Part shown: in pieces, positions 35,355-43,228 of the stretch
Layout of the letters: every line of letters starts with the position of its first letter
How positions within the stretch are numbered: the stretch's first letter is position 1
Origin: Xanthomonas campestris pv. badrii
GTDB taxonomy: Bacteria; Pseudomonadota; Gammaproteobacteria; Xanthomonadales; Xanthomonadaceae
Assembly (NCBI RefSeq): GCF_012848175.1
Contig: NZ_CP051651.1
Coordinates: forward strand, 4,041,501 to 4,105,500
Length of the DNA stretch: 64,000 nt
Direction: 5' to 3'
Position numbers and translations under genes: made by a program
Notes under the pieces: model-generated
The model's database searches: none
Told to the model about the DNA's origin: nothing
The model's input: only the letters and a program-made list of their open reading frames with translations

Positions 35355-36596
35355 ATGCCTTCTCATTCTCTTCGTTGTGCTTCATCGGCACTGTTGCTGG
35401 CGGCCGCTGTGTTTGCCAACCAGGCCTGCGCCCAAGCAGTCGGCACCCCAGACGGTTTCGCCGCCGGCGTCACAGGTGGCGGCAATGCCCCCGCTGTCAG
35501 ACCCACCTCTCTGTTGGAACTGCAGCAAGCGCTCTGCAGCAGCTTCGCGGGCAACCAGTGCACCGACACCACCGCGCGCGTGATCGTGCTGGACAGAACC
35601 TTCGACTTCACCGGCTCGCAGATCAGCGATGGGTCCCCCACCACGACCACGACCGGGTGCGTGGCCACCACGTGCAGCACCGGCACTAGCCAGCTGGGCT
35701 TGAATATCGCCAACTATTGCGCGGGCCGCACGGCTGCGCAGGTCAGTTTCGACAATGCCGGACGCACGCCGCTGCAGATCGGCTCCAACAAGACCCTGAT
35801 CGGTCTGGGCAGCGATGGCGCCATCACCGGGCGCGGGTTACGCGTGGGTGGCGGCAACAGCAACGTCATCATCCAGAACATCACGATTTCCGACATCAAT
35901 CCAAGCGTGGTCTGGGGCGGCGATGCGCTCGCGATCGACGACGCGGACGGGGTCTGGGTGGACCACAACCGCTTTGCCCGAATCGGCCGGCAAATGGTGG
36001 TGACCGGCTTCGGCAGCGCCTCGCACGTGACCCTGTCCAATAACGAATTCGATGGCCGCACCAGCACTTCCTCCACTTGCGACGATCGACATTACTGGTT
36101 GTGGCTGTTCCTGGGCGCGCACGACACCATCACCGTCGCACGCAATTATGTGCATTACACCTCCGGTCGTGGACCGCATGCCGGCGGCTTGAACAATGCA
36201 TCGGTGCTGGCGCATATGGTCAACAATTATTTCGAAGACCTTTCCAAGGAGGGCGCCGCGATGCCGTTGACCTCGACGGCGCTGTTGCTGCTGGAAGGCA
36301 ATTACTTCAACAAGGTGAGCCTGCCGGTCTATAACTATCCACACAGTCCAGGCCCCGGCTATACGTTTGCACCCTTCGCCGGCATGAGCGATCCGCGTAA
36401 CGATCTATGCATGCAGTACCTCGGTCGAGAATGCGTGGCCAATGACCAGATCGCCAGTGGCAGCAAGACCCGGCCGCTGGACGAACAAGCCCTGGCAGGG
36501 TTCGGCCCGGTCAGCGCATCGCTGGTGATACCTGCGTCGGCTTCCAGCACCGCGACCACCGTGCGCGCGAACGCGGGGGTAGGCAAGATCAACTAA
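35355..36596 (+). CDS. Secreted pectate/pectin lyase, polysaccharide lyase family 1
   Basis: 413 residues. ATG 35355 opens a signal peptide (MPSHSLRCASSALLLAAAVFANQACAQ). The parallel beta-helix pattern of PL1 is clear: SNKTLIGLGSDGAITGRGLRV, NVIIQNITISDINP, ALAIDDADGVWVDHNRFARIGRQMVV and HDTITVARNYVHYTSGRGPHAGG. DGVWVDHN is the calcium/active-site region of the family. It cleaves plant cell-wall pectic polymers by beta-elimination after export. The TAA stop is also the left target duplication of a MITE-like element. No PIP box (TTCGC-N15-TTCGC) was found upstream. Confidence 0.88.
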   Translation: MPSHSLRCASSALLLAAAVFANQACAQAVGTPDGFAAGVTGGGNAPAVRPTSLLELQQALCSSFAGNQCTDTTARVIVLDRTFDFTGSQISDGSPTTTTTGCVATTCSTGTSQLGLNIANYCAGRTAAQVSFDNAGRTPLQIGSNKTLIGLGSDGAITGRGLRVGGGNSNVIIQNITISDINPSVVWGGDALAIDDADGVWVDHNRFARIGRQMVVTGFGSASHVTLSNNEFDGRTSTSSTCDDRHYWLWLFLGAHDTITVARNYVHYTSGRGPHAGGLNNASVLAHMVNNYFEDLSKEGAAMPLTSTALLLLEGNYFNKVSLPVYNYPHSPGPGYTFAPFAGMSDPRNDLCMQYLGRECVANDQIASGSKTRPLDEQALAGFGPVSASLVIPASASSTATTVRANAGVGKIN

Positions 36597-36737
36597 GAGC
36601 GGCTAACAGAACGTAGCGAGCAGTCGTCAGGTGGGTGTGGGCGGCGCGCAGGAACCGGAGTGTACGAGTGGTACATGCCGATTCCGAGCACCGACCGCGC
36701 CCGCCTGACGGCTGCGCAGTAGTTTTGTTAGCCGCTC
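36597..36737 (+). mobile_element. MITE-like element, copy 2 (141 bp) with TAA duplication
   Basis: The ends GAGCGGCTAACA (36597-36608) and TGTTAGCCGCTC (36726-36737) are perfect inverted repeats and are flanked by TAA on both sides (36594-36596 and 36738-36740), a three-base duplication like that of some IS5-group elements. The interior is itself an imperfect inverted repeat centred on TGTAC-GAGTG-GTACA, so the whole element can fold into one hairpin. It carries no ORF. An inverted copy is at 17059-17199. Confidence 0.85.
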
Positions 36738-37006
36738 TAAACCGTTGGTGTCCGGCGGAGTGTGCACGCCGCCGTCGGCGGGGGACCGGCCCGAGTACAG
36801 CGGGCGTCTACGAAACGAAGATGGCCTGCCTGGCCAACGTCAGCCATTGCTCACCGTTGCGGGCGACACCTGCGCGCGCCCATGTCATGACCAACCGGCA
36901 GCACAGGTCTCGGCGGCAACGCCGGCACCTGCATGCACGCGGTATCAGACCGATGGCATGCAGATGTGGCTGGCGCGGACTGCGCGGCGACGTGCAGCGG
37001 CAGCCG

Positions 37007-37408
37007 TCACCCCTGCGCGGGCAACGCCGGCACCGAGGTCGGCTTGCCATCGGCATCCAGCGCGATCATCACGAACTGGCCGCGCGTGCACAGCTCGCGC
37101 GCGCCGCTGAGCAGGTCTTCGGCGATCAGCTCCACTTCCACCTTGATCGAGCTGCGGCCCACCGACACCACGCGCGCGATGGTTTCCACCATCTGGCCCT
37201 GGCGGATCGGCAGCTTGAAATCCACCTGGTCCGAACGCGCGGTCACCACCGTGCGGCGCGCATAGCGCGAGGCGGCCAGGAACGCGGCCTTGTCCATCCA
37301 CGCCAGCGCCTGCCCACCGAACAGGGTGCCCAGGTGATTGGTGTGGTTGGGAAAGACGATCTCGGCCATGCGGGCTTCGGTCGGTGCAACGGGGATGGAG
37401 TCGGTCAT
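37007..37408 (-). CDS. Acyl-CoA thioesterase, YciA-like hotdog fold
   Basis: 133 residues. Hotdog-fold features are NHTNHLGTLFGGQALAWMDKAAFLA, with the Asn/Gly loop and catalytic-type Asp, and VTARSDQVDFKLPIRQGQMVE. It hydrolyses acyl-CoA esters in the cytoplasm; YciA prefers short to medium chains. It is the last gene of the leftward run that begins with nrdA, 37 bases after the DUF3592 gene, though a functional link with nucleotide reduction is not obvious. The 266 bases between it and the MITE-like element to its left hold nothing I can name. Confidence 0.9.
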   Translation of the reverse strand: MTDSIPVAPTEARMAEIVFPNHTNHLGTLFGGQALAWMDKAAFLAASRYARRTVVTARSDQVDFKLPIRQGQMVETIARVVSVGRSSIKVEVELIAEDLLSGARELCTRGQFVMIALDADGKPTSVPALPAQG

Positions 37409-37445
37409 GAGGGCGGCACCGGAAGAAGGAAGGAAAGCCGGCCGA

Positions 37446-37898
37446 TCAGCTGCGCAGCGCCGGCAGGAAACTCAGGTACATGTGATAACGCGCAGGTCGC
37501 TGCGGATCGACGAACACGCGCAGCGATTGCCCATCGCGCAGGAACGGCTGCGGATCGGTCCACAGGTTGTCGCTGCGATACTCCATCAAGATGTTGTGCG
37601 TGCGGTCGTGGCGATGGGCCAGGATACGGAACGGGTGCACGCCATTCACCTCTACGGACGCATTGCGTTCAACGCAGACGAAGCTCGCTTCTACCACCGT
37701 GCCATGCTGGCGCAACCACGAAGCACGCTGCGCATGCCATACGCGATAGCCGAGGATGCCGCCTCCCACGCCCCCAAACGCCACCCCCAGCAACACCAGG
37801 ATCCAGCGCGCCTGATCCGGCAGCAGCGCCGCGCCCAGCAGCATGCCCAGCCCGGCGATCAGGAAGCTCCAGGCCACCACCGAGACGACCGGGTTCAT
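37446..37898 (-). CDS. DUF3592-like membrane protein
   Basis: 150 residues. There are two N-terminal helices at about 5-25 and 30-50 (WILVLLGVAFGGVGGGILGYRVW), then a soluble beta-rich region with GTVVEASFVCVE, ILMEYRSDN and LRVFVDPQRPARYHMY, the DUF3592 pattern. Function is unknown. It lies between the thioredoxin-like gene (37 bases upstream) and the thioesterase gene, within the leftward operon. Confidence 0.75.
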   Translation of the reverse strand: MNPVVSVVAWSFLIAGLGMLLGAALLPDQARWILVLLGVAFGGVGGGILGYRVWHAQRASWLRQHGTVVEASFVCVERNASVEVNGVHPFRILAHRHDRTHNILMEYRSDNLWTDPQPFLRDGQSLRVFVDPQRPARYHMYLSFLPALRS

Positions 37899-37935
37899 CG
37901 CGGACCGCGGCGTCTTGCGCGGGCGGCCGCTGTAG

Positions 37936-38262
37936 TCACAGCCCGCTGCGGACCGCCGCTTCGACCTGCGCCGGCGACTGGAAGCCCGGCAGACGCGTCA
38001 CTTCGGCGCCATCCTTGAACAACGCCAGGGTCGGCGTCTGCCGCAGGCCCAGCTCGCGGAAAAAGTCTTCGCCCACCACTTCCAGCTTCACCTTGAGAAG
38101 TGCGACGCCCGTGGCGTCCTCGCTCGCGGCGAACTTGTTTAGCGACATTTCGAGCATCTTGCAGCCCGGGCAATTGTCCTTGTAGAAATCCACCAGCACG
38201 CGCGGATGCGCAGCCAGGGTCTGGGTGTAGTGCTCAGGCGACGTGACGGTAATGGTCTGCAT
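37936..38262 (-). CDS. Thioredoxin-like protein with CPGC active site
   Basis: 108 residues. The redox motif is CPGC at residues 31-34 in VDFYKDNCPGCKMLEMSL, with the cis-Pro loop RQTPTLALF near 74-82. It is a cytoplasmic dithiol oxidoreductase. Its position two genes after nrdB and directly overlapping a flavodoxin gene suggests a role as electron donor to the ribonucleotide reductase, comparable to NrdH. The ATG lies 29 bases inside the flavodoxin gene, so translation is coupled. Confidence 0.9.
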   Translation of the reverse strand: MQTITVTSPEHYTQTLAAHPRVLVDFYKDNCPGCKMLEMSLNKFAASEDATGVALLKVKLEVVGEDFFRELGLRQTPTLALFKDGAEVTRLPGFQSPAQVEAAVRSGL

Positions 38263-38716
38263 TGGGATCGTTCTTGCATTGGGCCAGGACTGTCTCGGTC
38301 CAGGCGGCGATGGCCTGCGCGTCGCGCTGGCCGTGGGGCATCTGTTCGATGGTCAAACGGGGAAACGGGCTGTCGAAGAAGCGCGCCATACGGTGCACCG
38401 CACCGCAGAAATACTCTTCGCCCCACTGGGTTTCCCCGGTGCCGAACACGGCAACACGCGGCGGCTTGCCCAGCGTCTCGACCAGCTCGACGATGAAACG
38501 CTTCATCTCCGCCGGCGTACGCCCGCCGTTGTCGGTCCAGCTACCGAGCAGCACCAGTTCGTACTGCCCGGGCGCATGCGGCACCTGTTCCAACCGCTGC
38601 ATGTCGGTCTCCACCCAGGTCACCACATGCCCGGCCGCCTCGCAGTGCAGCGCGACACTGCGCGCCACATCGCGGGTGTTGCCGCTCAACGATGCCAGGG
38701 CGAGCAGGATGTTCAT
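38234..38716 (-). CDS. Short-chain flavodoxin, possible NrdI-like partner
   Basis: 160 residues. FMN-binding loops are visible: LSGNTRDVA (phosphate loop), LLGSWTDNGGRTP and FGTGETQWGEEYFCGAVH. It carries one electron pair between reductases and acceptors in the cytoplasm. In class Ib reductases the flavodoxin NrdI activates the radical cofactor of the beta subunit; location behind nrdAB and overlap with a thioredoxin-like gene make that role attractive, but the sequence also fits an ordinary flavodoxin. A repeat-filled 176-bp gap separates it from nrdB. Confidence 0.85.
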   Translation of the reverse strand: MNILLALASLSGNTRDVARSVALHCEAAGHVVTWVETDMQRLEQVPHAPGQYELVLLGSWTDNGGRTPAEMKRFIVELVETLGKPPRVAVFGTGETQWGEEYFCGAVHRMARFFDSPFPRLTIEQMPHGQRDAQAIAAWTETVLAQCKNDPNADHYRHVA

Positions 38717-38720
38717 TTGG

Positions 38721-38892
38721 CAGGGAGTGGAGATTAGGGATTAGGGATTCGCAAAGGCGGCAACTGGTAGGTCATTGAAAGTCGTCAATCGATTTGTCTT
38801 AGCGCGGTGCTGCTGTGACGAATCCCACATCTCGAATGCCTAATCCCGCCGCTTCAACGAATCCCCAATCCCGACTCCCGAATCCCGGCTCC
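38721..38892. repeat. Inverted GGGATT-type hexamer repeats between nrdB and flavodoxin
   Basis: GGGATTAGGGATTCG at 38737-38751 is matched 14 of 15 by the inverted CGAATGCCTAATCCC at 38833-38847, and further AATCCC and GACTCCCGAATCCCG units run up to the nrdB stop. The same kind of sequence occurs at 8886-8961. The two arms can form a large stem in the intercistronic RNA. Confidence 0.75.
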
Positions 38893-39936
38893 TCACAGAT
38901 CGTCGAAGCCGTTATCCGAATTGGTCTTCTTGTACGAGGCGTTACGCATCTCGAAGAAGTCGGTCTTGGTCTCGGTGAAGTTGTCGGCGTAGGCCTTGAT
39001 CCACGGCATCACGTTGTCGTTGGCGCCTTCGTACAGCTTCTCGATGCCGAGCATACCGGCCATCTTGTTGGCGCGGTACTTCACGTAGCGGATCATCTCG
39101 TCCACGTCGATGCCGTCGATGCCGTCCAGCACTTCGGCGGTCCACTGGGTTTCCAGGTCGATCGCGTGCTCGAAGGCCTTGTGCACGTAGTCGGTGAGCT
39201 GATCGCCCTGCAGCGCCTGGTTCTCACCGATGATGGCGCGAATCAGCTCGCTGATGAACTTCGAATGCGCCAGCTCGTCGCGGTTGATGAAGCTGATGAT
39301 CTTGCCGGTGCCGGTCATGCGGTTCTGGCGCACCAGATTGTAGAAATACGCAAAGCCGGAGTAGAAGTTGATGCCTTCCAGGATCGAGGACTGGATCAGC
39401 GAACGGATCAGCGTTTCGGCCGTCTTCTCGCGCATGAAGTCTTCGTAGGCGCCCATGATCGGCGCATTGCGCTTGATGATGGTCGGATGCGTGCGCGCGA
39501 TTTCGAACACGCGGTTCTGGTCGGCCAGGCCGGTGATCGAGGCCAGCACGTAGCTGTAGCTCTCGTTATGGATCACTTCCTGCTGGCCGATGATGGCGGC
39601 ATTGGCGTGCGCGGCCGGGTCGGTGATGTATTCGGCCACGTTGTAGATGAAACGCGTCTGCGGCGAGTCCAGCGTGGCCAGCAAGCCGATGATCGAATCG
39701 TAGGCATTCTTTTCGCGCGCCGACAGCTCGTTGTACTGGCGCGCATCGCCCTTCATGTCCACCTCGTCGGGGATCCAGAAGTTGGTCGACAGTTCCTTGT
39801 ACGCCCGATAGAACGACGGGTACGGGATGTCGTTCCAGTTGAGGATGCCCGAGGTCTGACCGTTGATGATGCCGGTCGAACGGTTGGGGTTGCGCGGCTC
39901 AAGGATCTTGATGCGGTCGAGCGGTGTTGCGGACAT
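38893..39936 (-). CDS. nrdB: Ribonucleoside-diphosphate reductase beta subunit
   Basis: 347 residues. The di-metal site residues are visible: Asp in LLATLDSPQ, the EVIHNESY block (Glu, His and the radical-bearing Tyr seven residues after Glu), ESSILEG-type Glu in IQSSILEGINFYSG and the Glu/His of NRDELAHSKF. The C-terminal tail (NSDNGFDDL) is the usual docking peptide for NrdA. It stores the tyrosyl radical for ribonucleotide reduction. Tyr conservation argues against the Tyr-less class Ic. It is preceded by a three-hairpin leader after nrdA. Confidence 0.95.
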   Translation of the reverse strand: MSATPLDRIKILEPRNPNRSTGIINGQTSGILNWNDIPYPSFYRAYKELSTNFWIPDEVDMKGDARQYNELSAREKNAYDSIIGLLATLDSPQTRFIYNVAEYITDPAAHANAAIIGQQEVIHNESYSYVLASITGLADQNRVFEIARTHPTIIKRNAPIMGAYEDFMREKTAETLIRSLIQSSILEGINFYSGFAYFYNLVRQNRMTGTGKIISFINRDELAHSKFISELIRAIIGENQALQGDQLTDYVHKAFEHAIDLETQWTAEVLDGIDGIDVDEMIRYVKYRANKMAGMLGIEKLYEGANDNVMPWIKAYADNFTETKTDFFEMRNASYKKTNSDNGFDDL

Positions 39937-40009
39937 GGGTTTTTACTCGTGTTTCAGGCGTCGCGCGTCCAAACAGAAACGGCGGCGCAACAAATCAATC
40001 TGGAGGAAA

Positions 40010-40122
40010 GCCCCCTGAGTCAGGGGGCGCGCCGAAGGCGCGGGGTGTGGATGCTAATGAGCCGGGGCCCACGGTTCGCAACGCGAACCGTGGGGAGCGA
40101 AAGCGCGAATGCGCTTTAGCTC
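40010..40122 (-). promoter_or_regulatory. Stem-loop cluster between nrdA and nrdB
   Basis: Four stems lie end to end: 40010-40018/40020-40028, CGCGCC/GGCGCG at 40028-40033/40037-40042, a perfect 12-bp stem CCCACGGTTCGC/GCGAACCGTGGG at 40068-40079/40083-40094, and AAAGCGC/GCGCTTT at 40100-40106/40111-40117 extended by GAGC/GCTC. The last includes the nrdA stop codon. They may be RNA-processing or partial termination signals that set the nrdA to nrdB ratio. Confidence 0.75.
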
Positions 40123-42626
40123 GAACACCATTCGCACTCACTGATGTCGATGTCGTTGGAACGCACGTAGTACGTGGTCTTCAAGCCTTCGCGCCAGGCG
40201 GTCATGTGCAGGTCCAGCAGCGTGCTCGCACGGATGGTGCTGGGCACGTAGAAGTTGAAGCTGATCGACTGGTCCACGTGACGCTGGCGACGCGCGTTCT
40301 GGCGCACGCTGGCGAACTGGTCGACCTTGTAGGCGCCCTTTTCGTAGTACGGCCAGGTCTCCAGCGACAGGCCGGGCGCAGCAACCGGACGACGGAAGTC
40401 CTTCTTTTCTTCGTAGTAGAACGCGCTGTAGATCGGGTCGATCGAGGCAGTGGAGCCGGCGATCTGCGCGGTGCTCATGTTCGGCGCCACCGCCAGCATC
40501 CACGCGTTGCGCACACCATTGACCGCCACCTGCGCCGACAGCTCCAGCCACTGCGGGCTGTTGTAGTCGCGCGCACGGAAGTACTCGCCGTTGTGCCAGT
40601 CGCTGCCGCGGAACACGCTGTAGGTGCCCTTTTCCTTGGCCAGCTCCATGCTCGCCTGGATGGTCAGGTAGTTGATGCGCTCGTACAGCTCGTCGCTGTA
40701 GTCCTCGGCTTCCTTGGCGTTCCAATGAATCGCTTTCTGCGCCAGCAGGTGGTGCCAACCGAAGGTGCCAAGACCAATCGCGCGGTACTTCTGATTGGTA
40801 ATCGTGGCCTGCGGCACGGGCAACTGATTCAGATCGATCACGTTGTCGAGCATGCGCACCTGGATCGGGATCAACCGCTCCAGCACGTCGGCACCCAGCA
40901 GATCGGCCTGGTCGGCCTGCACGGTGATCGCGCGGCCCAGGTTGATCGAGGACAGGTTGCACACCACGAAATCGCCGGCCTTCTTGGTGGTGACGATCTG
41001 ATTGCCGCTGATGATCTCCTGCATCATCCGCGTCGGGCTCATGTTCTGCAGGATCTCGGTGCACAGGTTGGACGAATAGACCATGCCCTCGTGCTTGTTC
41101 GGGTTCTTGCGATTGACTTCATCGCGATAGAACATGAACGGGTTGCCGGTTTCCAGCTGGCTGACCATGATGCGCTTGAAGATTTCGATCGCCTTGACCG
41201 TCTTGCGCGTGATGCGCTCGTCGGCAACGACTTCTTCGTACTTGCGACGGAAGCTGCTGTTGGCGTCGCCCTTCTTTTCGTCGAAGAAGTCCTGCAGGTA
41301 CCAGCCCTTGATCCGCTTCACTTCGTGCGGATCGAACAGGTACCAGTCGCCGCGGCGCTCGACCGCTTCCATGAACAGGTCCGGGATGCACACCGAGGTG
41401 AACACGTCGTGCGCACGCAGGCGCTGGTCGCCGTTGTTCAGGCGCAGATCCAGGAACGCCTCGATGTCGCGGTGGAAGATGTCCAGGTAGACCGCGATGG
41501 CGCCCTTGCGCTGGCCCAGCTGGTCCACCGACACGGCGGTGTTGTTGAGCTGCTTGATCCACGGCACCACGCCACCGGACGAGTTGGACACGCCGCGGAT
41601 CGCCGAACCCGACGAACGCACATAGCCCAGATAGGCGCCCACGCCGCCGCCGTGCTTGGACACGCGCGCCACGTCGGTGTTGGAGTCGTAGATGCCCTGC
41701 AGGCTGTCGTCGACGGTGTCGATGAAGCAGCTCGACAGCTGGCCGCCGACCTTGCCGGCATTGGCCAGGGTCGGGGTAGCCACGGTCATGTACAGGTTGG
41801 ACAGCGCCCAGTAGGCCTCGCCCACCAGCTGCATGCGGCGCTCGCGGCTGCCCTTGCCGGTGCCGATCTCGTCCTGCATCAGATACAGCGCGATCGTCAG
41901 CCAGCGCTCCTGCGGCAGCTCGAACACGCCGCGCGAGCTGTCGGTGGCCAGGTAACGCGTGGCCAGCAGGTACAGGCCGTTGTAGGCGAACAGCTTGTCG
42001 CGCTCGGGCTCGATCATCTGCCCGGCTTCGATCAGTTCGTCCTTGGAATAGCGGCGCAGGATGTCGTTGGAATAGACATTGCGGTCGGCCAGGCTTTCCT
42101 GCAGGCCCACGAACGAGCCGTACTTCTGGCTGGCGTCGTAGAAGCGGTTACGGCTGGCGCGCTTGTACAGGCGGCGCAGGTACAGGCGCGCGGCGAAGTG
42201 TTCCCACTCCGGGGTGGTCAGATCGACGCGGGCTTCGGCCTCGCGGATCAGGTGGTCGACCAGGTCGTCGGCGTTGACGCTGTCCTTGCGCTCGACGAAC
42301 CCGAACACCGAGCGCTTGTAGTCGGCCACGTCCAGCTGCGGGAACTCGGCATGGATCTGGTCGATGGCGCGCTCCAGGCGCTGCGGCTCGAACGGAATCC
42401 GGCGGTTACCGGCTTCCTTGGTGATCCAGGTGGAGACGGTTTGTTCTTCGATGGTCTGTGCGTGCATTGCAATGGCTTGGCGGGGAGGCGGCACGATATC
42501 CGACGGGTCGGTCATTTCCGGCGCACCGCAGGCGGGCGCAACCACACTGGCAGGAGCGCTGCTCGGAACGCTGGTCGGTGTTGCGGTGCCTGCAGCGATC
42601 GCGGAAAGGGTGTCGTTGGTGGTCAT
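40116..42626 (-). CDS. nrdA: Ribonucleoside-diphosphate reductase alpha subunit
   Basis: 836 residues. ATG 42626 is chosen because GGAGG is 5 bases upstream; ATG 42647 adds only seven residues and lacks this. After an about 60-residue low-complexity N-terminus comes an ATP-cone (VSTWITKEAGNRRIPFEPQRLERAI) at about 65-150, used for overall activity control, then the catalytic barrel with NLCTEI, SSCFIDTVDDSLQGIY and SRNRFYD-type elements. The C-terminal redox pair is ECEWCSS. It reduces ribonucleoside diphosphates using the NrdB radical. A promoter lies about 330 bases upstream. Confidence 0.95.
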   Translation of the reverse strand: MTTNDTLSAIAAGTATPTSVPSSAPASVVAPACGAPEMTDPSDIVPPPRQAIAMHAQTIEEQTVSTWITKEAGNRRIPFEPQRLERAIDQIHAEFPQLDVADYKRSVFGFVERKDSVNADDLVDHLIREAEARVDLTTPEWEHFAARLYLRRLYKRASRNRFYDASQKYGSFVGLQESLADRNVYSNDILRRYSKDELIEAGQMIEPERDKLFAYNGLYLLATRYLATDSSRGVFELPQERWLTIALYLMQDEIGTGKGSRERRMQLVGEAYWALSNLYMTVATPTLANAGKVGGQLSSCFIDTVDDSLQGIYDSNTDVARVSKHGGGVGAYLGYVRSSGSAIRGVSNSSGGVVPWIKQLNNTAVSVDQLGQRKGAIAVYLDIFHRDIEAFLDLRLNNGDQRLRAHDVFTSVCIPDLFMEAVERRGDWYLFDPHEVKRIKGWYLQDFFDEKKGDANSSFRRKYEEVVADERITRKTVKAIEIFKRIMVSQLETGNPFMFYRDEVNRKNPNKHEGMVYSSNLCTEILQNMSPTRMMQEIISGNQIVTTKKAGDFVVCNLSSINLGRAITVQADQADLLGADVLERLIPIQVRMLDNVIDLNQLPVPQATITNQKYRAIGLGTFGWHHLLAQKAIHWNAKEAEDYSDELYERINYLTIQASMELAKEKGTYSVFRGSDWHNGEYFRARDYNSPQWLELSAQVAVNGVRNAWMLAVAPNMSTAQIAGSTASIDPIYSAFYYEEKKDFRRPVAAPGLSLETWPYYEKGAYKVDQFASVRQNARRQRHVDQSISFNFYVPSTIRASTLLDLHMTAWREGLKTTYYVRSNDIDISECEWCSS

Positions 42627-43228
42627 GCGTCCTCCATGCGTAGGCACACGAACCTGCCGGAGCAGGCAACAACCGAGCGGCGTCCAGAGTGCATTGGCGA
42701 CACGGCACGCACAGCGCGCAGGCCATGGCCTGCGGCGGCATCACCCACCAATTTCCCTGAACTCCCACGGCCGCCATCACGCGGTGTGCTGTCGCATGAT
42801 GGCGTTTCGGTGGCAACGCGCTGCCGTCATCGGGCCGGAAGCGACCGCGGCAATGCCGGGGCGCGTACAGGTCGCTGAGATGGGAGCCGCAGGCGATCTC
42901 GTACTTGCGCATCGCCTTCGTCTGATCGGTGCCACTTGGGGGCGGTCACCACCGAACCCCAAGATAGTGGGGTACCCACAGGGGGTCAACACCAAATGTG
43001 CCCAATTTGCGACAAGCCTTGCGGCACAACGGGCTGCGCTGACGAGCGGTCGCCTTGCGCGGCAGGAGGACGAATCCGACTGCGCAGGTCAAGTCGGGAG
43101 GGTCCTGATTCGCACGCAGCACTCACCTGCCGTCGACACCAAGCGTGCTATCGATCGCACTTTTTATCCGCCGGCGCGACCAGGCGCCGCCAGCCGTTCA
43201 GCGGACGCGCAAGCTCGCCGACGATCGC
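42627..43228. other. nrdA leader and upstream intergenic region, 602 bp
   Basis: If the promoter at 42961-42989 is right, nrdA has an untranslated leader of about 325 bases. I see no convincing ORF or known riboswitch core in it; a cobalamin riboswitch would be expected only for B12-dependent reductases. Sequence from 42990 to 43228, up to the stop of the DUF475 gene, holds no identified feature. Confidence 0.6.
42961..42989 (-). promoter_or_regulatory. nrdA promoter with overlapping palindromes
   Basis: On the minus strand TTGACC (42989-42984) and TATCTT (42966-42961) are 17 bp apart, a good sigma70-type promoter. A GTGGG/CCCAC palindrome occupies the spacer, and CCCCA...TGGGG brackets the -10 box. 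NrdR-type repressors bind symmetric boxes at this position, but the match to the usual NrdR consensus is weak, so the operator assignment is tentative. Confidence 0.65.

Noticed and set aside
39924..42878. 984-codon plus-strand frame opposite nrdA
   Set aside because: Shadow of nrdA codon bias; nrdA on the minus strand is unmistakable.
42627..42966. Cobalamin riboswitch in the nrdA leader
   Set aside because: No B12-box-like core is visible, and the encoded enzyme is a tyrosyl-radical class I reductase that does not use B12.
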